A DNA stretch of 64,000 bases from FEB-7 sp963698265 (lineage in GTDB: Bacteria; Pseudomonadota; Gammaproteobacteria; Burkholderiales; Usitatibacteraceae). Under the pieces are notes generated by a model. It searched no databases. It was given only the letters and a program-made list of their open reading frames with translations, and had not been told where the DNA came from. The first letter of the stretch is position 1; each line of letters begins with the position of its first letter. A program made the translations under genes and the position numbers. The stretch spans positions 868,001 through 932,000 of the forward strand of contig CAVOQC010000004.1 of assembly GCA_963698265.1 (NCBI GenBank). Direction: 5' to 3'. Below, piece after piece: positions 7,802 to 16,358 of this stretch.

Positions 7802-8179
7802 CTAGCCTTCCAGGACCACGAACGCCATCGCGATACCCGCGTCGTCCGTGAGCGAAAGATGCGCGGCCGTCACCCCGATCCCGGCGAGGTGGCGGGCCAT
7901 GTCGGCGCTGGGCACGAGGCCGGGCTTGCCGCGCCCGTCCCGGCCGACCGAGACCGCGTGCCAGCGAAACGGCGCGCGGATGCCCGTGCCGATCGCCTTC
8001 GAGAACGCCTCCTTCGCGGCGAAGCGCTTGGCGAGGTGGCTCGCCTTCTCGCGCGTGCGCCCATAGCGCTCCCGCTCCTCGGGCGTGAGGATGCGGTTCA
8101 CGAACCGCTCGCCCCAGCGGTCCATGGCGCCCGCCACGCGCTCGATCGAGACGAGATCCGTGCCCACGCCCAGTATCAC
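7802..8179 (-). CDS. acpS: Holo-[acyl-carrier-protein] synthase
   Basis: AcpS transfers 4'-phosphopantetheine from CoA to acyl carrier protein. The N-terminal magnesium-binding motif GVGTDLVSIERV and the FAAKEAFSKAIGTGI motif (with its glutamate) are complete. The GTG at 8179 gives 125 residues, the usual size; it overlaps the pdxJ stop in a GTGA junction, so translation is probably coupled to pdxJ. The pdxJ-acpS pair is conserved across proteobacteria. Confidence 0.94.
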   Translation of the reverse strand: MILGVGTDLVSIERVAGAMDRWGERFVNRILTPEERERYGRTREKASHLAKRFAAKEAFSKAIGTGIRAPFRWHAVSVGRDGRGKPGLVPSADMARHLAGIGVTAAHLSLTDDAGIAMAFVVLEG

Positions 8180-8949
8180 GCCGCCCCCGCCTTCAGGAGC
8201 GCGTGCATCGCCGCCGCACTCATGAGCGCCTTCATCTCGCGCACGGCCTCGCGCATGCCCACGAAGACGGCGCGGCTCACGATGGCGTGCCCGATGTGCA
8301 GCTCGCGCACGCCGGGCAGCCCCGCCACGGGCTCCACGTTGAAATAATTGAGCGCATGCCCGGCGTTGAAGCGCATGCCGAGGCCGCGGATCGCCTCCCC
8401 GGCCCGGGCGATGCGGTCGAGTTCGGCCACCACCGGAGCGCTCTCGGGGTCGCGCCCCCGGGAATGGAACGCATGGGCGTAGGGGCCGGTGTGGATTTCG
8501 CACACGCGCGCGCCCACGCGGGCCGCGGCCTCCACCTGCCGGAGGTCGGCATCGATGAAGACGCTCGTCACGATGCCCGCCCCGGCAAGCCGCGCGACGA
8601 CCTCTGCGATGCGCGCTTCCTGCCCGGCGATGTCGAGCCCGCCCTCGGTGGTGATCTCCTTGCGCCCTTCCGGCACCAGCATCGCCATCTCGGGCTTCAC
8701 GCGCACGGCGATGGCCACCATCTCGTCGGTTGCGGCCATCTCGAGGTTGAGCTTGATGTGCGTGAGCTCGCGCAGGCGGCGCACGTCCTCGTCCTGGATG
8801 TGGCGGCGGTCCTCGCGCAGGTGCGCGGTGATGCCGTCGGCCCCGCCCAGGTGCGCCTCCACCGCCGCCCAGACAGGGTCCGGCTCGTAGGTGCGCCGCG
8901 CCTGGCGCACGGTGGCGATGTGGTCGATGTTCACGCCGAGTTCGATCAT
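8176..8949 (-). CDS. pdxJ: Pyridoxine 5'-phosphate synthase
   Basis: PdxJ condenses 3-amino-1-hydroxyacetone phosphate with 1-deoxyxylulose 5-phosphate, the last ring-forming step of vitamin B6 synthesis. The TIM-barrel landmarks are present: NIDHIATVRQAR at the N terminus, GADGITAHLREDRRHI, the catalytic-loop histidine in EIHTGPYAHAF, and FNAGHALNYFNV with HIGHAIVSRAVF at the end. The 257-residue length is slightly above the 240-245 usual elsewhere. The ATG at 8949 overlaps the recO stop by 4 nt. Confidence 0.95.
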   Translation of the reverse strand: MIELGVNIDHIATVRQARRTYEPDPVWAAVEAHLGGADGITAHLREDRRHIQDEDVRRLRELTHIKLNLEMAATDEMVAIAVRVKPEMAMLVPEGRKEITTEGGLDIAGQEARIAEVVARLAGAGIVTSVFIDADLRQVEAAARVGARVCEIHTGPYAHAFHSRGRDPESAPVVAELDRIARAGEAIRGLGMRFNAGHALNYFNVEPVAGLPGVRELHIGHAIVSRAVFVGMREAVREMKALMSAAAMHALLKAGAA

Positions 8950-9740
8950 GCGACGCCCTCGATGCGCTGCAGGTCGCGCACGATCGCGCGCGTCGAGAGT
9001 TCCTGGCCGTTCAGGCAGTGGTGGATGAGCATTCGCATGAGGCTCTTGGCTTGCGTTGCGGTGCGCGCGTCGTCGAACAGCCCGCTTTCCAGGTGCGCGA
9101 GGGTAAGGCCCGACAATCTTACTGCATCGGAGCGCTCGCCCGTGCCCTCGGCGGGCACCGGGCCGCGCTCGACCACGTACCAGTAATCGCGCGCCGGATC
9201 GATCGCCGCACCGGTCGCGGCGTCGCGCCCCAGCTCGACCGCGTAGCCCAGCTCGCGCAGCATCGCGAGCTCGAAGCGGCGCAGCACCGGCTCTATCGCA
9301 CGCGCTTCCCCCGCGCCCGGCTCCGCCGCGACGAGGCCCGGGACGCCGGTCGCGCGCCGCGTCCGCATGCGCAGCGCACTCACCGCCTCGTCGTAGGCGG
9401 CCCACAGGCGCTCGTGGGGATCGTCGCGGTGGATGAGTTTCAGCAGCAGCTCGTTCAGGTAGAACGCCGAGAGCAGGCTCGGGCCCGCGAGCGGGAGCGC
9501 CGCACCCGAGGGCTCGGCGCTCTTCAGGGTCTTCAGCTCTCCTCGCCCGAACCAGGTGAGCGAGAGCGGCTGGAACGGGACGAGGACGCCACGCGCGGCA
9601 CTTCGGGGCCGGCGCGCGCCCTTGGCCACGACGCCGAAGCGCCCGTGCAGCTCCGTCCAGACCTGCAGGATGAGGCTCGTCTCCCGGTAGGGATAGGTGT
9701 GCAGGACGTAGCCGCGGTCCGGGCTGGCGCCGGCACTCAC
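8946..9740 (-). CDS. recO: DNA repair protein RecO
   Basis: RecO works with RecR to load RecA on SSB-coated single-stranded DNA and anneals strands. The N-terminal OB fold is recognisable (GYVLHTYPYRETSLILQVW, then GVVAKGARRPRS), followed by the helical domain with LLSAFYLNELLLKLIHRDDP. The zinc-finger cysteines present in some RecO proteins are absent, as usual for betaproteobacteria. The GTG at 9740 was chosen because it forms a GTGA overlap with the era stop and gives 264 residues. Confidence 0.92.
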   Translation of the reverse strand: MSAGASPDRGYVLHTYPYRETSLILQVWTELHGRFGVVAKGARRPRSAARGVLVPFQPLSLTWFGRGELKTLKSAEPSGAALPLAGPSLLSAFYLNELLLKLIHRDDPHERLWAAYDEAVSALRMRTRRATGVPGLVAAEPGAGEARAIEPVLRRFELAMLRELGYAVELGRDAATGAAIDPARDYWYVVERGPVPAEGTGERSDAVRLSGLTLAHLESGLFDDARTATQAKSLMRMLIHHCLNGQELSTRAIVRDLQRIEGVA

Positions 9741-10627
9741 TCGTAGCCCCACTGGCGCACGGTCGCCTCGCTGTCGGCCCAGCCACTCTTCACCTTCACC
9801 CACAGCTCGAGGAACACCTTGCCGCCGAAGAGCGCCTCCATCGCCACGCGCGCCTCGGTGCCGATGCGCTTCAAGGTCGCGCCGCGCTCGCCGATGACGA
9901 TGGCCTTGTGGCTTTGGCGGTCGACGTAGATGGTGGCCGCGATGCGGCGAAGCGCCCCATCCTCCCGGAACTCCTCGATCACCACCGCCGTCGTGTACGG
10001 CAGCTCGTCGCCGAGGAGGCGAAAGAGCCGCTCGCGCACGAACTCCGCCGCGAGGAAGCGCTCGGAGCGGTCGGTGACGTCGTCGGGCCCGTAGACGGGC
10101 GCGGCCTCCGGCAGGAGCTTCGCCACCGCGTCGGCGAGCACCTTCACCTGCGTGCCCTTCTCCGCGCTCACCGGCACGAGTGCCGCGAAGTCGCGCCGGG
10201 CGGCGCATTCGGCGAGCAGCTTCACGACATCGGCCCGGTCCTTCACGCGATCGACCTTGTTCAGCACCAGCACCACCGGCGCGCCCTTGGGCAGGAGGGC
10301 CAAGACCGCGTCGTCGCGCTCGTCCCACCCGAAAGCCTCGACCACCATCACGATCGCGTCCACGCCGGAGAGCGTCGAGGTCACGGCGCGGTTCATCGCC
10401 CGGTGGAGCGCGTTGCCGTGGCGAGTCTGGAAGCCCGGCGTGTCCACGAACACGAGTTGCGCGCACTCGTCGGTGCGCACGCCCTGGATGCGGTGGCGCG
10501 TGGTCTGGGCCTTGCGCGAGGTGATCGACACGTGCGCGCCCACGAGCTGGTTCAGGAGCGTCGACTTGCCGACGTTGGGCCGGCCGACGATCGCCACGGT
10601 GCCGGCGCGAAACGGCGCGCCGCTCAC
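9737..10627 (-). CDS. era: GTPase Era, 16S rRNA maturation
   Basis: Era is a GTPase that binds the 3' end of 16S rRNA and helps 30S assembly. The G motifs are present: G1 GRPNVGKST, G2 around TSRKAQTTRHRI, G3 DTPGF and G4 NKVDRV. The C-terminal KH domain includes SHKAIVIGERGATLKRIG. The gene is 296 residues from the GTG at 10627, which overlaps the rnc stop (GTGA). The rnc-era-recO order is a strongly conserved bacterial operon in which RNase III can control its own message. Confidence 0.95.
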   Translation of the reverse strand: MSGAPFRAGTVAIVGRPNVGKSTLLNQLVGAHVSITSRKAQTTRHRIQGVRTDECAQLVFVDTPGFQTRHGNALHRAMNRAVTSTLSGVDAIVMVVEAFGWDERDDAVLALLPKGAPVVLVLNKVDRVKDRADVVKLLAECAARRDFAALVPVSAEKGTQVKVLADAVAKLLPEAAPVYGPDDVTDRSERFLAAEFVRERLFRLLGDELPYTTAVVIEEFREDGALRRIAATIYVDRQSHKAIVIGERGATLKRIGTEARVAMEALFGGKVFLELWVKVKSGWADSEATVRQWGYE

Positions 10628-11331
10628 GCCCGCCCTGCCTTCATCTGCGCGAGCTGCGCGAGGACCGCCTCGGCTGCCTGCTGCTCCGCCGCGCGACGGC
10701 TCGCTCCCTCGCCCGAGCCGGCCACGTCGAGCTCGTCGACACGGCACTCGACGCGGAAGACCTGCTGGTGCGCCTCGCCGCCCACCGCGACCACCGCATA
10801 GCGCGGCAGCGGCAGGCGCTTGCCCTGGAGCAGCTCCTGGAGGGCGGTCTTGGGATCCTTCGCGGGCGGGGCCTCGCGAACGCTTTCGATCCGGTCGGCG
10901 AAGAGGGTGCCTACGACGCCGCGCACCGCGTCGAACCCGGCGTCGAGGTACACCGCACCGAGCAGCGCCTCGAAGGCGTCGGCGAGGATCGACGGGCGGC
11001 GAAAGCCGCCGCTCTTCAACTCCCCCTCGCCCAACGCCAGCTCGTCGCCGAGGCTGAGCGCGCAGGCGACCTCGTGCAGGCTCGCCTGGTTCACGAGCCC
11101 GGCGCGCAGCCGGGAAAGGTCTCCCTCGGGCAGGCCCGGGAAGCGCTCGTAGAGCAGGATCGCGACCGCGCAGTTGAGCAGGCTGTCGCCCACGAACTCG
11201 AGGCGCTCGTTGTGGTCGGCCGCGTGGCTGCGGTGGGTGAGCGCGCGGCGCAGGAGCGCCGCGTCCCGGAAGTCGTGCCCGAGCCGGCGCTCGAGGCCGG
11301 AGAGGTCGCGCTCGGCCGCGCGTCGGGTCAC
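10624..11331 (-). CDS. rnc: Ribonuclease III
   Basis: RNase III cleaves double-stranded RNA, including rRNA precursors. The catalytic signature NERLEFVGDSLLN (glutamates and aspartate that bind magnesium) lies at about residues 41-53, with the second acidic cluster in ADAFEALLGAVYLDAGF. The C-terminal double-stranded RNA-binding domain runs from DPKTALQELLQ to the end (ASRRAAEQQAAEAVL). It is 235 residues, starting at GTG 11331, seven bases after the upstream gene's stop. Confidence 0.95.
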   Translation of the reverse strand: MTRRAAERDLSGLERRLGHDFRDAALLRRALTHRSHAADHNERLEFVGDSLLNCAVAILLYERFPGLPEGDLSRLRAGLVNQASLHEVACALSLGDELALGEGELKSGGFRRPSILADAFEALLGAVYLDAGFDAVRGVVGTLFADRIESVREAPPAKDPKTALQELLQGKRLPLPRYAVVAVGGEAHQQVFRVECRVDELDVAGSGEGASRRAAEQQAAEAVLAQLAQMKAGRA

Positions 11332-11338
11332 GACGGGC

Positions 11339-11695
11339 TTAGTTGGCGGTCGAGGCCGAGAAATCGAGGCAGGCGCTGAAGTTCCCGATGATCGGAATCT
11401 TGGTCGACCAGTTGGCGGTGATGATGGCCTCGCCGCCCTCCTTCGAGATCTCCAGGTCGTCGGGATTGACGGACTGCACGCCCTCGATGGTGTTGCGCCG
11501 GGCCCAGGAGTTGCGGATCTCGCGCACGCTCGACTTCGTTTCGCCGCTCGCCGCCATCGCCGAAAGCATCTTCTTCACCGCGAAGTAATCGAGGTAGGCG
11601 GGTGTGAGCTTCGCGCCGAAAAGGCCGACGCCTGCGAGCACGACCATGCCCGCGAGGGCCCCGGTGAGCGAAATGCCGCCCTGCGTTCGTTTCAT
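11339..11695 (-). CDS. DUF4845 membrane-anchored protein between lepB and rnc
   Basis: This is a 118-residue protein with one N-terminal transmembrane segment (GALAGMVVLAGVGLFGAKLT) after a short positive start (MKRTQGG), then a soluble domain with a YLDYFAVKKML helix. It matches the DUF4845 family, which sits at this locus in beta- and gammaproteobacteria; its function is unknown. Conserved linkage with signal peptidase I suggests a role near the membrane or export machinery, but that is inference. Confidence 0.85.
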   Translation of the reverse strand: MKRTQGGISLTGALAGMVVLAGVGLFGAKLTPAYLDYFAVKKMLSAMAASGETKSSVREIRNSWARRNTIEGVQSVNPDDLEISKEGGEAIITANWSTKIPIIGNFSACLDFSASTAN

Positions 11696-11741
11696 GGATC
11701 GTGTCTCCCGATTTTCCGGCCCTGCTGGCAGCAGATGCCTT

Positions 11742-12716
11742 CTATTCGATTGCGTTGCCGATGCGCCCGAGGTCGCCGAAGTTCATCCAGACGAGGAAGG
11801 CGCGGCCCTTGATGTGATCGTCCGGGACGAAACCCCAGTAGCGGCTGTCGGCGCTCTGGTCACGGTTGTCGCCCATCATGAAATAGTGGCCGGGCGGCAC
11901 CGTGCACGTGAAACCGTCGTCATTGTATTCGCAATTGTCGCGGTGCGGAAACTGCCGGACCTGGGAGAGGTTCACCGCCGGCTCCGGAGGCACGACCATC
12001 ATCGCGTGGGCCTTCTCGCCCAGTTTCTCCGCGAAAGTCGGCAGGCGCAGGAAATTCAGCTCCGCATCGGTGTAGTACCCCGACGCCTGCACCGGGACGA
12101 GGCTGCCGTTGATCGTGAGGAGCTTGCCCCGGTACGACACCTTGTCGCCGGGCACGCCCACCACGCGCTTGATGTAGTCCGAGGACGGGTCGGGCGGGAA
12201 GCGGAAGACGACCACGTCGCCGCGCTTCACGTCGCCCACCTCCATCACCTTGCGGTTCGCGACCGGCAGGCGGATGCCGTAGACGTACTTGTTCACGAGG
12301 ATGAAGTCGCCCACGAGGAGCGTGGGCTTCATCGACCCCGAGGGGATCTTGAAGGGCTCTACCCAGAAGGAGCGGATGAGGAATACCACCACGATCACCG
12401 GGAAGAAGGCGCGCGCCATGTCCACGACGATCGGCTCGGCATCCTCCGGCGCGCGCCTGCGCGCGAGCAGCCAGCGGTCGGCGGCCCAGATCGTGCCCGT
12501 GGCGATCGCCGCGATCAGCAGGACCGCGGCAAAATCGGTGAACTTGAGGAGCATGCCCATCACGGCGATGAAGAGCACCGGCCAGGCGATCTCCAGGATG
12601 CCCTTGAGCGCGTCCGACCGCGGCTCCTTGCGCACCGCGGCGTCCCAGCCGATGAGCGCGGCCGAGGCGCCGCCGGCCACGAGCGCGATGAGTTCCCAGT
12701 TCAGTCCGCCTTGCAT
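11742..12716 (-). CDS. lepB: Signal peptidase I
   Basis: LepB cleaves signal peptides from exported preproteins at the periplasmic face of the inner membrane. The catalytic serine is S128 in IPSGSMKPTL and the lysine base is in SSDYIKRVVGVPGD; the box GDNRDQSADSRYWG is complete. It has 324 residues with four hydrophobic N-terminal stretches, more than in the E. coli enzyme. The ATG at 12716 directly follows the lepA stop, so lepA and lepB are co-transcribed. Confidence 0.95.
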   Translation of the reverse strand: MQGGLNWELIALVAGGASAALIGWDAAVRKEPRSDALKGILEIAWPVLFIAVMGMLLKFTDFAAVLLIAAIATGTIWAADRWLLARRRAPEDAEPIVVDMARAFFPVIVVVFLIRSFWVEPFKIPSGSMKPTLLVGDFILVNKYVYGIRLPVANRKVMEVGDVKRGDVVVFRFPPDPSSDYIKRVVGVPGDKVSYRGKLLTINGSLVPVQASGYYTDAELNFLRLPTFAEKLGEKAHAMMVVPPEPAVNLSQVRQFPHRDNCEYNDDGFTCTVPPGHYFMMGDNRDQSADSRYWGFVPDDHIKGRAFLVWMNFGDLGRIGNAIE

Positions 12717-14510
12717 CTACTTTCCCTCCACCTGCAGGATGGCGAGGAAGGCCTCCTGCGGAATTTCCACGGAGCCGACCTGCTTCATGCGTTTCTTGCC
12801 GGCCTTCTGCTTTTCCAGGAGCTTTTTCTTGCGCGTGATGTCGCCCCCGTAGCACTTGGCGAGCACGTTCTTCCGGAGCGCCGAGATGTTCTCGCGCGCG
12901 ATGATGTTGGCGCCGATCGCCGCCTGCACCGCGACGTCGAACATCTGGCGCGGGATCAACTTCCGCATCCGCGTGGCGAGCTCGCGGCCGCGGTAGACGG
13001 AATTCTCGCGGTGCACGATGAGGGAAAGCGCATCCACCTTCTCGCCGTTGATCTGGATGTCCAACTTCACCAGGTCGCCGCCGCGGAACTCGCGGAACTC
13101 GTAGTCCAGCGACGCATAGCCGCGCGAGACGCTCTTCAGGCGGTCGAAGAAGTCCATAACCACCTCGTTCAGCGGCATGTCGTAGGTGAGGATCACCTGG
13201 CGCCCCACGTAATGCATGTTCACCTGCACGCCGCGCTTCTGCGTGCAGAGCGTGAGCACCGGCCCCACGTACTCCTGCGGCATGATGATGGTCGCGCGGA
13301 TGATGGGCTCGCGGATCTCCTCGATCTTCGAGGCGTCCGGAAGCCGCGAGGGATTGTCGATGTCGATCACGGTGCCGTCGCGCAGCGCCACCTGGTAGAC
13401 CACGGTCGGGGCCGTGGTGATGAGGTTCATGTCGTACTCGCGCTCGAGCCGCTCCTGGACGATGTCCATGTGCAGCAGCCCCAGGAACCCGCACCGGAAG
13501 CCGAAGCCCAGCGCCTGGGAGGTCTCCGGCTCGAAGCGCAGGCTGGAATCGTTCAGCTGCAGCTTCGTGAGCGCGTCGCGCAGCGCCTCGTACTGGTTCG
13601 ACTCGATCGGGTAGAGCCCGGCGAAGACCTGCGGCTTGATCTCCTTGAACCCCGGCAGCGCCGCGGCAGCGCGCCGCTCGGCGAGCGTCACGGTGTCGCC
13701 GACCTTCGCGTCCTTCAGGTCCTTGATGCCGGCGATCACGAAGCCCACCTCGCCCGCCGAGAGGCTCTCGCGGGCAACCGACTTGGGCGTGAAGACGCCG
13801 ACCTGCTCGCACAGGTGCAGGGCACCCGTCGCCATGAGCAGGATCCGGTCCTTGGGCTTCAAGGCACCATCGACCACGCGCACGAGCATGACCACGCCCA
13901 CGTAGTTGTCGAACCAGGAATCGATGATGAGCGCCTTGAGCGGGCCGTCGGGGTCGCCCACGGGCGGCGGGATCCTCGCGATCACGCCCTCGATCACGTC
14001 GTCCACGCCCTCGCCGGTCTTGGCGCTGCAGCGGATCGCGTCGGTCGCGTCGATCCCGATCACGTCCTCTACCTCCTGGATCACGCGCTCGGGCTGGGCC
14101 GAGGGCAGGTCGATCTTGTTCAGCACCGGCACGACCTCCACGCCCAGCTCGGTGGCCGTGTAGCAGTTGGCGACCGTCTGCGCCTCCACGCCCTGGGAGG
14201 CGTCCACCACCAGGAGCGCGCCCTCGCACGCGGAGAGCGAGCGGCTCACCTCGTAGGAGAAGTCCACGTGGCCCGGGGTGTCGATCAGGTTCAGCCGGTA
14301 TTCCAGCCCGTCGCGCGCCACGTAGGTGAGCGCCGCGGTCTGCGCCTTGATGGTGATGCCGCGCTCGCGCTCGAGGTCCATCGAATCGAGGACCTGCACA
14401 TCCATCTCGCGCGTGGAAAGCCCGCCGGTCCGCTCGATGATGCGATCGGCTAGCGTCGACTTGCCATGGTCGATGTGGGCGATGATGGAGAAGTTGCGGA
14501 TGCGTTGCAT
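12717..14510 (-). CDS. lepA: Elongation factor 4 (LepA)
   Basis: LepA is a ribosome-binding GTPase implicated in back-translocation and 30S biogenesis. G1 is AHIDHGKST at residues 11-19, G3 is DTPGHVDFSYEVSRS and G4 is NKIDLPSA. The C-terminal LepA-specific domain ends in KRMKQVGSVEIPQEAFLAIL. I took the ATG at 14510 (MQRIRNFSIIAHIDHG), giving 597 residues; a longer frame upstream is read-through of a palindromic repeat and is not family sequence. The gene is intact. Confidence 0.96.
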   Translation of the reverse strand: MQRIRNFSIIAHIDHGKSTLADRIIERTGGLSTREMDVQVLDSMDLERERGITIKAQTAALTYVARDGLEYRLNLIDTPGHVDFSYEVSRSLSACEGALLVVDASQGVEAQTVANCYTATELGVEVVPVLNKIDLPSAQPERVIQEVEDVIGIDATDAIRCSAKTGEGVDDVIEGVIARIPPPVGDPDGPLKALIIDSWFDNYVGVVMLVRVVDGALKPKDRILLMATGALHLCEQVGVFTPKSVARESLSAGEVGFVIAGIKDLKDAKVGDTVTLAERRAAAALPGFKEIKPQVFAGLYPIESNQYEALRDALTKLQLNDSSLRFEPETSQALGFGFRCGFLGLLHMDIVQERLEREYDMNLITTAPTVVYQVALRDGTVIDIDNPSRLPDASKIEEIREPIIRATIIMPQEYVGPVLTLCTQKRGVQVNMHYVGRQVILTYDMPLNEVVMDFFDRLKSVSRGYASLDYEFREFRGGDLVKLDIQINGEKVDALSLIVHRENSVYRGRELATRMRKLIPRQMFDVAVQAAIGANIIARENISALRKNVLAKCYGGDITRKKKLLEKQKAGKKRMKQVGSVEIPQEAFLAILQVEGK

Positions 14511-14520
14511 GTTGGGCCGA

Positions 14521-14575
14521 AAATGGGGACGCTCCCCGTTTCCGTCACGGAAAATGGGGAGCGTCCCCATTTCCC
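14521..14575. repeat. REP-like repeat, family A, inverted pair upstream of lepA
   Basis: Two units face each other: AAATGGGGACGCTCCCC (from 14521) and GGGGAGCGTCCCCATTT (to 14573), joined by TCCG-TCA-CGGA. Each unit is itself a palindrome with a GGGG/CCCC stem, and the pair folds into a long cruciform, as BIME-type REP doublets do. It lies only ten bases upstream of the lepA ATG, where it would form strong structure in the mRNA leader. Confidence 0.8.
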
Positions 14576-14584
14576 ATCAAGACA

Positions 14585-14607
14585 AAGGGCACGCCGGACG
14601 TGCCCTT
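14585..14607 (-). terminator. Hairpin between the glutaredoxin-like gene and lepA
   Basis: AAGGGCACG (14585-14593) and CGTGCCCTT (14599-14607) form a perfect 9-bp stem with a 5-nt loop. Read on the minus strand, downstream of the glutaredoxin-like gene, the stem is followed by TTTGTCTT, a weak U-rich tail. It could attenuate transcription between the stress-response genes and lepA-lepB; full termination is uncertain. Confidence 0.5.
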
Positions 14608-14623
14608 GTTGCAGCGCAATATT

Positions 14624-14869
14624 CTACGCGATTCGCGCGAGGCGCGCTTCGAGCGCCCCGGCGTCGAGGAAGTAGTGGCAGATCTCGTGCTCGCCGTCCA
14701 GGAGCACCGGCACCTTGTCGCCCCAGCGCTCCTCGAGGGCGGGGTCCCGGTCGACGTCCACGACCTCGACCTCGAAGCCGTGGCGACCGCGCAACTCCTC
14801 CAACTGCGCGATCATCTGCTGGCAGAGGTGGCAGTACCCCCGCGAGAGGACCGTGAGCCTGGCGGTCAC
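14624..14869 (-). CDS. Glutaredoxin-like (DUF836) family protein
   Basis: An 81-residue thioredoxin-fold protein with an N-terminal CxxC active site (SRGYCHLCQQM) and the cis-proline region KVPVLLDG. This small family regularly follows mucD in betaproteobacteria. It is expected to act in cytoplasmic thiol-disulfide exchange; the substrate is unknown. The GTG at 14869 overlaps the mucD stop (GTGA), indicating translational coupling. Confidence 0.85.
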   Translation of the reverse strand: MTARLTVLSRGYCHLCQQMIAQLEELRGRHGFEVEVVDVDRDPALEERWGDKVPVLLDGEHEICHYFLDAGALEARLARIA

Positions 14870-16323
14870 TCCTCGGCCTTGAGGGTCACGAACCGCGTGC
14901 CGTTCTCGTCGCGGATGAGCAGCGCCACCGGCTTCTTCGGGTCGAGCTTCGCCAGGGTGTCGTTGTAGCCCTTGAGGTCCTTGATGTCGGAGTTGTTCAC
15001 GCGCAGGATCACGTCGCCCGGCTGGACGCCGGCCGCGAGCGAGGCGCCATCGACGGCCTCGACCGCCACGCCGCCCTGGATCTTCAGGGCCTTCCTCTGC
15101 TCGGCGCTCACCTCGGAGACCGCGAGACCCAGCCTGCCTGGCTTGGCCGCTTCCTTCTTGCCCCGGGCGGCCGCGGTGCGCGTGGCTTCCTCGTCCTTGA
15201 ACTCGCCCACGGTGACCACGAGGTCGCGCATCTTGCCCGCGCGCCAGACCGAGAGCGTGATCTTCTGCCCGGGCCGCACGGCGCGCACGTTCCGCGACAG
15301 GTCCGCGGAGCTCTCCACGGTCTTGCCGTCCAGCTTGAGGATCACGTCGCCCACCTCCACGCCCGCCTTGGCGGCCGGCGAATCCTCCTCCACCGTGCCC
15401 ACGGCGGCGCCGTCGGTGCGGGCGAGTCCCAGCGAGTCGGCGAGGTCGCGCGTGACACTCTGGATCGCCACCCCGATCCGGCCGCGCGTGACCTTGCCGG
15501 ACTTGCGCAGCTGCTCGATCACGTTGGAGGCGTAGTCGATGGGAATGGCGAACGAGATCCCCGCGTAGCTGCCGGTGCGCGAGAAGATCTGGGAATTGAT
15601 GCCGATCACCTCGCCCCGGAGGTTGAAGAGCGGCCCGCCGGAATTGCCCGGATTCACCGCGACGTCGGTCTGCAGGAAGGGCACGGCGTCGCTCGCGGTG
15701 GAATCGGCGGGAAGGTCGCGGCTCTTGGCCGAGAGGATCCCGGCGGTCACGGAACTGGTGAACCCGAACGGGGAGCCGATCGCCACCACCCATTCGCCCA
15801 CGCGCGTCGCGGAGGAGTCGCCCAGCTTGAGGAACGGCAGGTTCGCCGCCTCCACCTTCACGAGCGCCACGTCGGAGCGCTTGTCGGCCCCGATCACCTT
15901 GGCCTTCATCTCGCGCTTGTCGGTGAAGCGCACGTAGATCTCCTCTGCGTTCTCGATCACGTGCGCATTGGTGACGATGTAGCCGTCGGCGGAGATCATG
16001 AAGCCGGAACCCAGCCCGAACGGCCGAAGCGGCGAACGCGGGCCCTTTTCGTTCCGGTCCTCGCGCCCGCGCGGGGCGCCGCGCTGGTCGGGCGGCATGA
16101 AGCGGCGGAAGAACTCGAACATCGGGTCGTCTTCCGAGAGCCCGGGGATCTGCGTGCGCTGCGCGCGCGCCTCGGTGCGGATGTTCACCACGGCCGGCCC
16201 GTGCTTCTCGACGAGGTCGGCGAAGCTGGGCAGCGCCATCTGCGGTTGCGCCTGGGCGAGGGCCTGGGAGGAGACGCCGAGCGAAAGGACGGCGCCTGCG
16301 AGAAATGCCTTCAGGATCTGCAT
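14866..16323 (-). CDS. mucD: Periplasmic serine endoprotease DegP/MucD-like
   Basis: A Do-family protease that degrades misfolded envelope proteins. It has a signal peptide (MQILKAFLAGAVLSLGVSSQ ending ALAQA), a trypsin-like domain with H in TNAHVIENAEEI, D in KRSDVALVKVE and S in NPGNSGGPLFN, and two PDZ domains (about residues 270-365 and 385-480) containing GRIGVAIQSV and PGDVILRVNNSDI. It is 485 residues, the usual size. Its place at the end of rpoE-rseA-rseB makes it both a target and a modulator of the sigma-E response. Confidence 0.95.
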   Translation of the reverse strand: MQILKAFLAGAVLSLGVSSQALAQAQPQMALPSFADLVEKHGPAVVNIRTEARAQRTQIPGLSEDDPMFEFFRRFMPPDQRGAPRGREDRNEKGPRSPLRPFGLGSGFMISADGYIVTNAHVIENAEEIYVRFTDKREMKAKVIGADKRSDVALVKVEAANLPFLKLGDSSATRVGEWVVAIGSPFGFTSSVTAGILSAKSRDLPADSTASDAVPFLQTDVAVNPGNSGGPLFNLRGEVIGINSQIFSRTGSYAGISFAIPIDYASNVIEQLRKSGKVTRGRIGVAIQSVTRDLADSLGLARTDGAAVGTVEEDSPAAKAGVEVGDVILKLDGKTVESSADLSRNVRAVRPGQKITLSVWRAGKMRDLVVTVGEFKDEEATRTAAARGKKEAAKPGRLGLAVSEVSAEQRKALKIQGGVAVEAVDGASLAAGVQPGDVILRVNNSDIKDLKGYNDTLAKLDPKKPVALLIRDENGTRFVTLKAEE

Positions 16324-16358
16324 GGAATTGCCTCTTCTTGGAGATTGGGTGTTGCGAA

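Noticed and set aside
11604..14453. Plus-strand open frame of about 950 codons opposite lepB and lepA
   Set aside because: Mirror frame of two intact conserved genes; composition typical of antisense GC-rich reading.
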